In this document: piece by piece, positions 1 through 7,843 of the stretch | How the letters are laid out: each line of letters begins with the position of its first letter | Numbering within the stretch: the stretch's first letter is position 1 | Notes under the pieces: generated by a model | What the model saw: only the letters and a program-made list of their open reading frames with translations | The model's database searches: none | What the model was told of the DNA's origin: nothing | Assembly: GCA_003249585.1 (NCBI GenBank) | Contig: QKIM01000391.1 | Span: 1-8,520, forward strand | Length of the DNA: 8,520 nt | From: Deltaproteobacteria bacterium | Lineage (GTDB): Bacteria > Myxococcota_A > Polyangia > HGW-17 | Reading direction: 5' to 3' | Translations under genes and position numbers: made by a program

Positions 1-1678
1 GCAGCCCGCAGGAGGGGCACCGCTCGGCGGCGAAGAGGTAGCGCATGCGCTGGGTGAAGGATTTTCCCGCTCCGTGGGTGAGGCAGGGGGTCAGGGCCGT
101 GGAGAGGGATGGATCCTGCATGGTCCAGCGTGCGAAGAGCCAGAGAAAACCACTGTAGCGGTAGATGTCGGCCTTGGCGCAACCGGCCGTCACGAGGTCG
201 CGCCGATCCTTCGGGGCGACAGACTTCGCAACGATTCGGCGCGCAACGTGGTCCCTCGAGTCTCCCGTCCCCATGACGGTGAGAAGGGTGGCGAGGGTGG
301 GCGCCTTCCCCTTCAGATAGATGACCATGGCCTGACGACGCAGCTGCGGGTCCAGTCGGCGGTCGGTCACAAAACGTTCCAGAAGGGACGCGCCGGCGGG
401 GGTGGACAGTCTGCGTGAGAGGCGTGCAAGGAATTCGCCTCGGGCCCAGGGGAGGGCGTCGACCAGCCAGGGTAAAAAGCGTGGGTCCTTTCTGTTGACC
501 GCCTCGTCAAGGACGAGGCGCTTGAAATCTGCTGTGGAGGCTTTCTGGAAGGCCGAGGCGAGCTGGGTGTCGGAGAGACGGTGGAGGATGCGGGCGGCCG
601 CTGTCCACGAGAGGCGCTGCGCGATGAAGTCGTTCATCACCAGCGGGAGGGGGTCCCTGACCTGGTCGATGGTCGAGAAGAAGGTCACCTCCGAGAGGGC
701 CAGGGGAGGCTTCGGGGTCTGAGGCTTGCGCGTGTTCACCGTCTTTGCGGGATACCATTCCAGGATGACCAGGGTGAGACAATCGGCTTTGAGGGGAGCG
801 GGAAAGCGGACGTGGTAGGGGACGGTGGCGCTCCCCTTCCGGGAGATCGGATCCCTCGGGATGATCACCTCGTACCCTCTGCCGGCCTGATTGTACAGGG
901 CGAAACGCTTCAACCGGGGGAAGGCAGCGAGGGTCTTCTCGGAGCCGTAGTGTCCGGGGAAGATCCGGAGGCCCGTCACCGGGTAGGGGGTGTGGGTCCG
1001 TGAAAAGTTGATATAGGTACCTTTGCCGCTCTGGGAACCTGCGACCCAGGCCGTCGAAGGATCGAGATCGGTGAGACGTACGGGCGCCGGTGGCTCGTAG
1101 TCTCCTGTGGCGCGATCCCCCCTCCAGGAGGAGACCCCCGTGGGGGTGAACGGGATAAAAGAACCCTTGCCGGCGCCGGGCAGCGGGCCGGGCAGCGCGG
1201 TGACCCTCGGGAGCCCCTTGGGGGGAACGAGAGAGGTGCCCTCCAGGGGGACGAAGGCCTTGCGCTTCTTGTCATAGACGGAGCGGAAGGAGCGCACCTC
1301 GGTGTCTCCCCGGCAGGGAGAGAGGGCGCTCACCGCCCGGTACAGCATGGCCCGGTCCGGATCAAAGCGCTCCACATTCTCTGCGGTGTCGAACCCAGGC
1401 GCGAAGACGTGGGTGAGGATCCTCAGGCTGCCGCGCTCCAGGGTGAAGAGCGTGGTCCGGCGGGTCCCCGTCGTGGTGAAGAGGCCCTGGGCCGGCAGGA
1501 CCGCGCAGGAGCGGGGGGTGTCCATGGGCAGGAACGTGTGTGGTTTGGACACGGCCCGGCCACCTCGAAAGAAGGCAAAGGTGGTCTCTGTCAGTCGGAG
1601 GGTGTGCCCGTGTCCGCACTGGAGCGGTGCTGCAGGGGGTGCAGTGAGGAGAAAGAGGGAAAGGAGTGCCGGTGTCAT
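1..1678 (-). CDS. Secreted protein with discoidin/NADase-type domain and helical C-terminal region (partial, C-terminus off window)
   Basis: An open frame of 559 codons runs from the ATG at 1678 to the left edge without a stop, so the C-terminus is missing. The first 20 residues are hydrophobic and end in an Ala/Pro stretch (MTPALLSLFLLTAPPAAPLQ), which looks like a signal peptide, although it lacks the usual Lys/Arg. Residues 20-190 look beta-rich and I do not recognise them. Residues about 200-335 resemble the F5/8 type C (discoidin) fold, in particular the NADase-type glycan-binding variety: they contain DLDPSTAWVAG (near 211), GLRIFPGHYGS and RLKRFALYN in the expected order. The rest, 340-559, is mainly alpha-helical with a HEAT-like feel, and CPSCG falls at the very edge. 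The start codon shares ATGA with the stop of the transpeptidase gene upstream, which suggests translational coupling; the ribosome site is weak (GGAA). A role in binding a carbohydrate or cell-surface ligand outside the inner membrane is inferred. The frame is secure; the fold assignment is moderate. Confidence 0.8.
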   Translation of the reverse strand, partial: MTPALLSLFLLTAPPAAPLQCGHGHTLRLTETTFAFFRGGRAVSKPHTFLPMDTPRSCAVLPAQGLFTTTGTRRTTLFTLERGSLRILTHVFAPGFDTAENVERFDPDRAMLYRAVSALSPCRGDTEVRSFRSVYDKKRKAFVPLEGTSLVPPKGLPRVTALPGPLPGAGKGSFIPFTPTGVSSWRGDRATGDYEPPAPVRLTDLDPSTAWVAGSQSGKGTYINFSRTHTPYPVTGLRIFPGHYGSEKTLAAFPRLKRFALYNQAGRGYEVIIPRDPISRKGSATVPYHVRFPAPLKADCLTLVILEWYPAKTVNTRKPQTPKPPLALSEVTFFSTIDQVRDPLPLVMNDFIAQRLSWTAAARILHRLSDTQLASAFQKASTADFKRLVLDEAVNRKDPRFLPWLVDALPWARGEFLARLSRRLSTPAGASLLERFVTDRRLDPQLRRQAMVIYLKGKAPTLATLLTVMGTGDSRDHVARRIVAKSVAPKDRRDLVTAGCAKADIYRYSGFLWLFARWTMQDPSLSTALTPCLTHGAGKSFTQRMRYLFAAERCPSCGL

Positions 1679-2955
1679 TTTTGTTCCGGTTTGGGCGCCT
1701 TTTGGGCGCGGCTGAAGGTGCGCAGAAGGAGGCGCTGGGCCATGAAGGTGGCCTTGGTCCGCCATTTCGCCGGGTTGACCACGATGACCGCGAAGGCGAC
1801 CTTCGGGGCGTTCATGGGCGCGAACCCTGCGAACCAGGTGTACTGAAGAAAGTGGGGCTGGTTGCGGCTCAGGGTGCCCGTCTTGCCGACCGTGGCGAAG
1901 GAGAGCAGCTCCGAATCATTCTTGGAGAAGAAGGCCTCTCGGGCCGTCCCTTCGGCAACGGTCCTGCGGAGCATCCGGGTAAGCTGTGCGACCGTGGCCT
2001 CCCTGAGCGCGGGTTGTGGAGCGCCCTGGAGAGGCTGGGGGGGCCGATACAGGGAGGAGCCGTCGGGCCCCGTGACGGAGTCCACGATCCTCAGCCTGAG
2101 CGGGACGCCGCCGTGAGCCACCGTGGACATGATCCAGGCGGCGTGGAAGGGGCTCAGTGTGGCGTTGCCGAAGCCCGCGCCCGTGTACCCCAGGGCGAAC
2201 TTCGAGGAGCTCCCGATGACCAGGCTGCTCTTCTCCACGGGAAAATCAAAGGGGAGCGTTCTGTTGAACCCGAGGTGGCCGGCCATCTCCAGGTACCCAT
2301 TCCTCGTGAGGTTGCGTTGGGCCAGCTTGCCGAAGATGGCGTTGGTCGAGTTGCCGAAGGCCGAGTACAGATCCTCGCACTGGGTGTCCTTTGCGGGATC
2401 GTCCACGAAATGGGAGGGGTTGAGCCCCTGCTTCCCGCCACTGTAGCAGACCGCCTGGGCCGGATTGATGTTGCCCTGTTCCAGCAGGGCCGAGGCGGTG
2501 ACGACCTTGATGAGCGAGGCGGCGGGGGCCCATGCCTTGAGCGTGAGCTCTCCGCTCGTGAGCTTGGTGTTCTCCTGGGAGTGTCCCGCGAGGACCAGGA
2601 CGCGCCCCGAGGGGATGTCCACCAGGATGGCCGCGGCGTAGGGGATTTCGTATTTCTTGAGCTCCCCGGTGACAAAGAGCTGGAGCGCCGGGTCGACGGT
2701 GTAGGTGATGGTGGTGCCGTCCATGAGGGACTGGACCATTCGCCCGCCACGCTCCACCATCTGGGAGAGGTCCTTCTCTCGCTCCCACAGCGCCTCTTTG
2801 GTAGACTTTACAGTCTGGAGATCGGTCTCGCTGAAGGAGGGGGTGCTGGATTTCGTGGTGCGTCGGGTGATAAAGAAGAGGGCCCCGATGCACAGGGCGA
2901 AGAGCACCAGGAAGAGGTAGATGGGGGCGAACTTCTTTTGGGTGCTGGGCTCCAT
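1675..2955 (-). CDS. Single-pass penicillin-binding transpeptidase-domain protein
   Basis: The 426-residue product has a short cytoplasmic N-terminus with two lysines, one membrane segment at about 12-29, a probable coiled region at 41-80, and a penicillin-binding transpeptidase domain (PF00905 family) at about 85-410. All three catalytic motifs are present and in order: SLIK with nucleophile Ser147 and Lys150, STN at 203-205, and KTGT at 358-361. It should therefore be an active serine acyl-enzyme that cross-links or otherwise processes peptidoglycan stem peptides in the periplasm and binds beta-lactams. It lacks both a glycosyltransferase domain (class A) and the long dimerisation region typical of FtsI/PBP2 (class B), so it is a minimal stand-alone transpeptidase. 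A regulatory or sensor role of the BlaR type is possible but no extra domain supports it. It begins 14 bases after the response regulator ends, with no convincing ribosome site, and its TGA overlaps the next start. Confidence 0.92.
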   Translation of the reverse strand: MEPSTQKKFAPIYLFLVLFALCIGALFFITRRTTKSSTPSFSETDLQTVKSTKEALWEREKDLSQMVERGGRMVQSLMDGTTITYTVDPALQLFVTGELKKYEIPYAAAILVDIPSGRVLVLAGHSQENTKLTSGELTLKAWAPAASLIKVVTASALLEQGNINPAQAVCYSGGKQGLNPSHFVDDPAKDTQCEDLYSAFGNSTNAIFGKLAQRNLTRNGYLEMAGHLGFNRTLPFDFPVEKSSLVIGSSSKFALGYTGAGFGNATLSPFHAAWIMSTVAHGGVPLRLRIVDSVTGPDGSSLYRPPQPLQGAPQPALREATVAQLTRMLRRTVAEGTAREAFFSKNDSELLSFATVGKTGTLSRNQPHFLQYTWFAGFAPMNAPKVAFAVIVVNPAKWRTKATFMAQRLLLRTFSRAQKAPKPEQK

Positions 2956-2969
2956 GGTCTCGCGAGGGG

Positions 2970-4409
2970 CTATCGGCCGGGGATGATGTGCCCAAGGTCG
3001 TACTTGCGCAGCCGGTAATAGAGGGTGGACCGGTTGATCCCCAGCGTCCGGGCTGCGGCGGCCATGTTGCCGCCGCTCGTCTCCACGGCCTCTATGATTT
3101 GTCGTTTTTCCTCCTCCTGGAGGTGCGAATTCAGGGACTGTCCGGGGACGGGGCCACGCTCAAAGCGGATCTGTGGCTCCGGGGTGGTCTCCCCGGCGAA
3201 GGACGGGAAGAACTCCAGATCAGCGGCCTTGAGGATCCCCTCGCTGGAGAGGATGATGGCCCGCTCGACCAGATTCTCCAGCTCACGGACGTTGCCGGGC
3301 AGGGAGTAGGTGTCCAGACGCTTGAAGAAGGGGCTCTCGACCTGGTCGACGCGCTTCCCCGTGATCTTGGCGTACCGGTCGATGAAGTGATCGATGAGCT
3401 GTTTCACGTCGCTGCGGCGCTCGCGCAGGGGAGGGATGGTGATGGGGAAGACGTTGAGCCGGTAGTAGAGGTCCTGTCGGAACCTGCCCTCGGCCACCAG
3501 GGACTCCAGATCCTTGTGGGTGGCACTGATGACACGCACGTTCACCGTGAGCGTCTCCTCACCGCCCACGCGTTCGAACTCCCGTTCCTGCAGGATACGC
3601 AGCAGCTTGACCTGGATCTCCATGGGAAGATCCCCGATCTCGTCCAGGAAGATGGTGCCACCGTCGGCCAGCTCGAAGCGCCCGAGTCGTTTGGCCACCG
3701 CTCCCGTGAAGGCGCCCTTCTCGTGACCGAAGAGCTCGCTCTCCAGCGTGCCCAGGGAGAGGGCGGCGCAGTTCACGCGCACGAAGGGGCCGTCGGAGCG
3801 GGGGGAGTTGAGGTGGATGGCGTGAGCGACGAGCTCCTTGCCCGTCCCGGTCTCTCCTCGGACCAGCACGGTGGACGTGGTGGGGGCCACCTTCTCGATC
3901 TTCTGGAGCACCTGCTTCATGGCCTCGGAGCTGCCCACGATGTTGCCGTAGTCGAAGGCGCCGTGGGCCTGGTTGTCGAGGTAGCCCGCGTACTCGCGCA
4001 GCCGCTGGGAGAGGCGTTCATTCTCCTGGCGCAGGTGAAACAGCTCGATGGCCTGCAGGATGGCGCTGCGCAGCTCCTCGGAGTTCCAGGGCTTGGTGAT
4101 GAAGCGATAGACCGTGCCCATGCGGATAGCCTCGATGAGCACCTCCGTGTCGCGATAGGCCGTGAGGATGATGGACACCAGCCCTGGGCGGATGGCCAGG
4201 GCCTGCTCAAGAAACTCCAGCCCCGTCATTTTGGGCATGCGCTGATCGGAGATCACTACGGCGATGGGCTCGCGCCGCAGGATCTCCAGCCCCTCATCGC
4301 CGGACTCGGCGTCGAAGATCTTGAAGGACTTCTTGAAATTGAAGCGGAATACATCGAGGTTGTCACGTTCGTCGTCGACGTACAGGACCGGGTACTTGGT
4401 CGGATCCAT
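2970..4409 (-). CDS. Sigma-54-dependent response regulator, NtrC family
   Basis: This 479-residue protein has the full three-domain NtrC layout. The receiver domain (5-125) has acidic Asp12/Asp13, phosphoacceptor Asp55 inside DQRMP, Thr83 and Lys106, so it should be phosphorylatable. A predicted coiled linker follows at 126-142. The AAA+ domain (about 155-385) has Walker A GETGTGKE at 185-192, the sigma-54 contact loop GAFTGA at 232-237, Walker B TIFLDE at 252-257 and the [15 protein letters not shown] segment from 309. The C-terminal Fis-type helix-turn-helix is at 435-470. It should bind enhancer DNA and use ATP to open RNA polymerase-sigma-54 promoters. The DQRMP receiver type is shared with HupR/HoxA-like regulators, some of which act when unphosphorylated. 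No histidine kinase is visible, so it is an orphan here. A good ribosome site (AAGAGG, 5 bases from ATG) overlaps the stop of the preceding lipoprotein gene. Target genes are unknown. Confidence 0.96.
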   Translation of the reverse strand: MDPTKYPVLYVDDERDNLDVFRFNFKKSFKIFDAESGDEGLEILRREPIAVVISDQRMPKMTGLEFLEQALAIRPGLVSIILTAYRDTEVLIEAIRMGTVYRFITKPWNSEELRSAILQAIELFHLRQENERLSQRLREYAGYLDNQAHGAFDYGNIVGSSEAMKQVLQKIEKVAPTTSTVLVRGETGTGKELVAHAIHLNSPRSDGPFVRVNCAALSLGTLESELFGHEKGAFTGAVAKRLGRFELADGGTIFLDEIGDLPMEIQVKLLRILQEREFERVGGEETLTVNVRVISATHKDLESLVAEGRFRQDLYYRLNVFPITIPPLRERRSDVKQLIDHFIDRYAKITGKRVDQVESPFFKRLDTYSLPGNVRELENLVERAIILSSEGILKAADLEFFPSFAGETTPEPQIRFERGPVPGQSLNSHLQEEEKRQIIEAVETSGGNMAAAARTLGINRSTLYYRLRKYDLGHIIPGR

Positions 4410-4414
4410 GTGTG

Positions 4415-4420
4415 CCTCTT
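4415..4420 (-). promoter_or_regulatory. Ribosome binding site of the NtrC-type regulator
   Basis: AAGAGG lies 5 bases before the ATG at 4409 and overlaps the TAA stop of the upstream lipoprotein gene (4421-4419). It is one of the two strongest ribosome sites in the window. It supports the chosen start and indicates that ribosomes finishing the lipoprotein could reinitiate on the regulator. Confidence 0.6.
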
Positions 4421-5807
4421 ACAGGGCCAGCCAGCCGGCGCAGTCCACGGCGGTGGCGTCGGGGACGCAGGCCGTGTGGAGAGTGTCCTCGAAGTCCACG
4501 GTCTCACAGGTGGCGTGATCACCGCAGGTTGAAGAGTCTTCGCAAAAGTCCAGGCAATACCGGTCCCCGGATGGATCCGAGGGCAGGGGAAGACACCCGC
4601 CCCTGAGGCAGTCTGACCACTCCTGGCACGCCCCACAGGTCTCGGTGTCTCCCGAGGGATCTCCGCAGCTGCCCGTACGGGGGACGCAGACCTCCACTCC
4701 GCCGGATTCGACACAGTCGTATCCGTCCGCGCAGATGTTTGCGCTGCCGCAGAGCTCGGCGCAGATGGTGTTCCCGTTACCGGGGATCTCGACGCAGCCC
4801 GCGGAGGTGGAGCACTGGCTGTCCATGAGGCAGGGGTCGCAGACGTTGCCGCCGCCCACGCAGAGCCCGGCGTCCTGGAAGCAGGCGTAGAGGGGGGTGC
4901 CGAGCGGCCCGCAGGTCCCGGCGGAGCACTGGTCGCAGTTGGCCACGAGGGAACCGTCGCCCTCGCAGAGGTTTGCTTCGCCGCAGGTGGTGTCCATGGG
5001 GCAGGTGCCCGGGAGGGCCGGATCGCAGGAGAGCGTGCAGTAGCCTTCCTGATCGGTGCCGGTGACGCAGGTGTCGGCAGGCGAGGCGCAGTGGGAACTG
5101 ATACCACAGGATTCACAGTATTCGCGGGGCACGCACATGGGAGACTCGAGTCCGTCGACCTCCCGGCATGTCAGGGACGGGGGGCAGTCCCGGTCCGTCA
5201 GGCAGTCGTTGGAGCAGAAGGCCAGGGACTCGAACCCCTTGAGATCCTGCAGGCAGGTGAAGCCCTCGGCGCACTCCTGGGCGGCGCAGAGGCTCCCGGC
5301 CGTGCCGGTGCCCTGGGGAAAATAGACGCCGACACACCAGTATTCACCGCCGGACGCGGCGCAGACCGTGCCCTCGGGGCACTGCTCCTGATCGGTGCAT
5401 CGCACCGAGCACACGTTCTCGGTGCACGCGAGGTCGTCGGGGTCGGAGCACAGCTCCTGGGTGTCACAGGGGAGGCAGTCGTCGGCGTCGTCGCAGGCGG
5501 CGCCCAGGGGCTGTCGGGGCACGCAGGCGAAGTCGATGCAGGAGTAGTCCTCCCGGCACTCGTCGTTGGAGGCGCAGGAGGGCATGCAGTAGGAGACGCT
5601 GCCGTAGTCCACACAGGCGGCGCCGTCGGCGCACGGGGTCCCTTCATCGCAGGCTTCGACGCACATCCCCCCGGGCAGTCCAAGGTTGCAGACACCCTCG
5701 CAGACAGAGTCCTCGTCACAGGGCGAGCCCAGGGAGAGACGGCTGTCGTCGTCGCAGCCCGCGAAGAGGAGAAGACTAGCGAAAAGTGCGATGTTCAAGC
5801 GTTTCAT
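4419..5807 (-). CDS. Cysteine-rich modular lipoprotein
   Basis: The 462-residue product begins with a lipoprotein signal peptide: MKR, a hydrophobic run, then LLLFAGC, with lipidated Cys18. The lipobox has Phe at -3, which is unusual, and Asp at +2. There are 65 cysteines (14%): Cys18 plus 64, an even number that could form 32 disulfides. Two modules alternate. One is C-x3-C-x5-C-x5-C-x(4-12)-C and occurs seven times, starting at Cys49, 74, 133, 198, 257 (first gap x3, second x7), 349 and 418. The other begins CxxC-x(4-5)-C and starts at Cys111, 231, 291, 323 and 391, often sharing its last cysteine with the next module. The protein is very acidic outside the cysteines. Similar disulfide-rich lipoproteins are common in Myxococcota-like genomes and have no assigned function. 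It should sit in an oxidising compartment, anchored to a membrane. It lies 15 bases after the permease gene and 9 before the regulator; its ribosome site is weak (AGGG). Confidence 0.93.
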   Translation of the reverse strand: MKRLNIALFASLLLFAGCDDDSRLSLGSPCDEDSVCEGVCNLGLPGGMCVEACDEGTPCADGAACVDYGSVSYCMPSCASNDECREDYSCIDFACVPRQPLGAACDDADDCLPCDTQELCSDPDDLACTENVCSVRCTDQEQCPEGTVCAASGGEYWCVGVYFPQGTGTAGSLCAAQECAEGFTCLQDLKGFESLAFCSNDCLTDRDCPPSLTCREVDGLESPMCVPREYCESCGISSHCASPADTCVTGTDQEGYCTLSCDPALPGTCPMDTTCGEANLCEGDGSLVANCDQCSAGTCGPLGTPLYACFQDAGLCVGGGNVCDPCLMDSQCSTSAGCVEIPGNGNTICAELCGSANICADGYDCVESGGVEVCVPRTGSCGDPSGDTETCGACQEWSDCLRGGCLPLPSDPSGDRYCLDFCEDSSTCGDHATCETVDFEDTLHTACVPDATAVDCAGWLAL

Positions 5808-5822
5808 GGGGCACCCTGAAGG

Positions 5823-7076
5823 CTAGGCACGTCTGTTCACTCGCATTATGCCGGTTATGAGTTTATCGGTTTTGAAAATCTTGACGATCACAGCGATCAG
5901 TACCGCCGTAACAGCAAGAGAATACCCTATTCCCAGGGTGACGAGAAGATAATTGTCCAGGGTCAGGTGCCGCATGGCCATCATGGGGTGGGAGAAGGGG
6001 ATGATGAAGAGCACGGCCTTGACCGCAGGGGCGACCGTGTCGAAGTCCCGGTACATGGTCAGGAACATGGGGATCATGGCCAGCCCCATGATGGGGTAGG
6101 TCAGGACCTGGGCCGATTTGTAGTCCTTGGCCATGATCCCCAGCAGCATGGCGATGGACAGCCCGAAGAGCAGCGAGGAGAACAGGGAGACCCCCACGAG
6201 GACGTAGTCGAAGATCGTGAGATCGAGGCCCAGCATGGCCAGATCCACGGTCCCCGCCTCGAAGGAGTTGATGTAGAACTTGAACCCCACCATATAGAAG
6301 GCCGCCATGAAGAGTCCGACGGCGGCGCTCCCCATGATCTTGCCCAGGACGATGGTGGAGCGGGGGACGGGCATGGTGAGGAGGGTCTCCAGGGTCTTGT
6401 TCTCCTTCTCGAGTCCCATGGACGTGATCACCATGGAGCCCCCCAGCATGATGATGAGCATCACGGCCACGGGGATGGCGATGGACTGGGAGACCAGGAC
6501 CTGGGCGATCTTGTTGGGGGAGAGGGCGGGGATGCGCTTCTTCTTGTAGGTGGTGTTCTCGATCTTCACCGTGGGGTTCAGTACGTGGGCGCTGATGATC
6601 CCGCCGTGGGCGCGCGCCGAGTCGAGGAGATGGGCAGAGATCACCTTGTTCAGGTCCTGGAAGGTCTTCTCCAGGATCCCCGAGGAGATGGTGTCCATGA
6701 GCCCCGCGCCCCGCATGATCCACTCGACGTGCACGAGGCCTGGGCGGCCCTCCCGAAGCGCCTGCTCGAAGCCCGGCTCGATGATCAGCAGGGCGACCCC
6801 CTTGTCGTTCTTCTTCAAGGCTGCAAAGCCCTTCTCCCGGGAGTCTCCGTCATAGACCAGGATGGTCTTCAGTCGGAGAAAGGCGCGCATCCGGTCGGCC
6901 AGCGGGCCCTTGTCCCTGATGACCACGGCGATGGAGGGTTTCTTCTTGGCCTCGTCCTTGGCGGCTCCGATGAGCTTCCCCATGGATCCGAACAGGATGG
7001 TGATGACCACGATCACCGCCACGGTGGAGGGCGTCAGGAGCTCTTTAATCTCTTTTTTGACCAGGTTCATCAGCAT
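5823..7076 (-). CDS. ABC-2 type transporter permease (NatB-like)
   Basis: The 417-residue product is the membrane half of an ABC exporter. It has one N-terminal membrane helix (about 18-36), a large extracytoplasmic segment of about 150 residues (37-190), then a C-terminal block of membrane helices near 195-218, 248-266, 290-315, 322-342, 350-363 and 378-400. The cytoplasmic coupling segment EKENKTLETLLTMPVPRS (223-240), followed by GK at 245-246, is the hallmark of ABC-2/NatB-type permeases. NatB-type partners export ions, drugs or peptides, so the substrate cannot be named. The start overlaps the ATPase gene by 32 bases; a GGAG site 10 bases upstream favours the first ATG, although the Met at codon 3 is possible. 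With the ATPase it probably forms a transporter of two permeases and two ATPases, since each half is encoded separately. Confidence 0.94.
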   Translation of the reverse strand: MLMNLVKKEIKELLTPSTVAVIVVITILFGSMGKLIGAAKDEAKKKPSIAVVIRDKGPLADRMRAFLRLKTILVYDGDSREKGFAALKKNDKGVALLIIEPGFEQALREGRPGLVHVEWIMRGAGLMDTISSGILEKTFQDLNKVISAHLLDSARAHGGIISAHVLNPTVKIENTTYKKKRIPALSPNKIAQVLVSQSIAIPVAVMLIIMLGGSMVITSMGLEKENKTLETLLTMPVPRSTIVLGKIMGSAAVGLFMAAFYMVGFKFYINSFEAGTVDLAMLGLDLTIFDYVLVGVSLFSSLLFGLSIAMLLGIMAKDYKSAQVLTYPIMGLAMIPMFLTMYRDFDTVAPAVKAVLFIIPFSHPMMAMRHLTLDNYLLVTLGIGYSLAVTAVLIAVIVKIFKTDKLITGIMRVNRRA

Positions 7077-7800
7077 GGGACTCGGTCTCCATTATGCGCA
7101 TGAAAATCTCTTCGATGTTGGTGCACCCGTACTTCTCCTTGAGCCCGCCGGGGGTGCCTGCCTCCACGATGCGGCCCGAGGCCACCAGCGCGATGCGGTC
7201 GCACAGGTAGTCCACCTCGAGCATGTTGTGGGAGGAGAGCAGCACGGCCCGCTCCTCGGAGACGGAGCGTTTGATGATGTTGCGGACCTCATGGGCGTTG
7301 ACCACGTCGAGGCCCGAGGTGGGCTCGTCCAGGATGGCCAGGCTCGGTCGGGTCATGAGGGCCCGGGCGATGACCAGGCGCCGGGTCATGCCCTTGCTGT
7401 ACGTGGAGACCTTGTCACGGATCCGGTCGCCAAGGCCCGCGATGGAGATGCCGTCTTCCACCATCTTCGCCCGCTCGCTCCTGGTTCCGTGGAACCCGGC
7501 GATGAACTCCAGGTACTCAAGCCCCCGCAGGTTCTTGTAGACGCCCGCCTCCTCGGGGAGGTAGGAGATGGCCTTGCGCACCTCGTGGGGCTCCTTGTCC
7601 ACCCGATGGCCGCAGACGGTGACCGTCCCGCCCGACTGGGAGAGCAGCGTGGAGATGACGCGCAGCGTGGTGGTCTTGCCTGCGCCGTTGGGGCCGATGA
7701 GCCCGAAGATTTCGCCGGCCGGGATGTGGAAATCGATGGACTTGACCGCGGTGGTTTTGCCGTAGCTCTTGGTGAGCCCGCTGACCTCCAGAAGGTGCAT
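7045..7800 (-). CDS. ABC transporter ATP-binding protein (NatA-like)
   Basis: This 251-residue ATPase has Walker A GPNGAGKT at 36-43, a Q-loop region LPEE at 81-84 where Glu stands in the position usually held by Gln, a signature region written YSKGM at 134-138 instead of LSGGQ, Walker B LAILDE at 154-159, the D-loop SGLD at 162-165 and the switch His191. The YSKGM and LPEE variants are familiar in the NatA branch of ABC-2 exporters, so the enzyme should be active. It powers the permease encoded by the overlapping downstream gene. The start is well supported: AAGGAG lies 6 bases upstream of the ATG. It is the first gene of the minus-strand block and follows a 224-base spacer. Confidence 0.97.
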   Translation of the reverse strand: MHLLEVSGLTKSYGKTTAVKSIDFHIPAGEIFGLIGPNGAGKTTTLRVISTLLSQSGGTVTVCGHRVDKEPHEVRKAISYLPEEAGVYKNLRGLEYLEFIAGFHGTRSERAKMVEDGISIAGLGDRIRDKVSTYSKGMTRRLVIARALMTRPSLAILDEPTSGLDVVNAHEVRNIIKRSVSEERAVLLSSHNMLEVDYLCDRIALVASGRIVEAGTPGGLKEKYGCTNIEEIFMRIMETESHADEPGQKRD

Positions 7801-7806
7801 GAGTCA

Positions 7807-7812
7807 CTCCTT
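7807..7812 (-). promoter_or_regulatory. Ribosome binding site of the ABC ATPase
   Basis: A near-consensus AAGGAG on the minus strand lies 6 bases before the ATG at 7800. It fixes the start of the first gene in the operon. Confidence 0.7.
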
Positions 7813-7843
7813 GGATTGACGCGCGCGCCGTGGTGGGAGGCCA

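Noticed and set aside
1666..3018. Plus-strand open frame of 450 codons opposite the transpeptidase gene
   Set aside because: It mirrors the codon bias of the true minus-strand gene, is rich in Gly, Arg and Glu without motifs, and has no supporting ribosome site or neighbour.
2988..4532. Long plus-strand open frame of 514 codons opposite the regulator
   Set aside because: It lies antisense to a gene with every NtrC-family motif, its translation is low-complexity (Gly, Leu, Val, His, Asp) with no recognisable domain, and long antisense frames are expected in high-GC genes.
5967..7103. Plus-strand His/Asp/Gly-rich open frame of 378 codons
   Set aside because: It is antisense to the ABC permease; the His/Asp richness is the complement of Met/Ile/Val/Leu codons in membrane helices.
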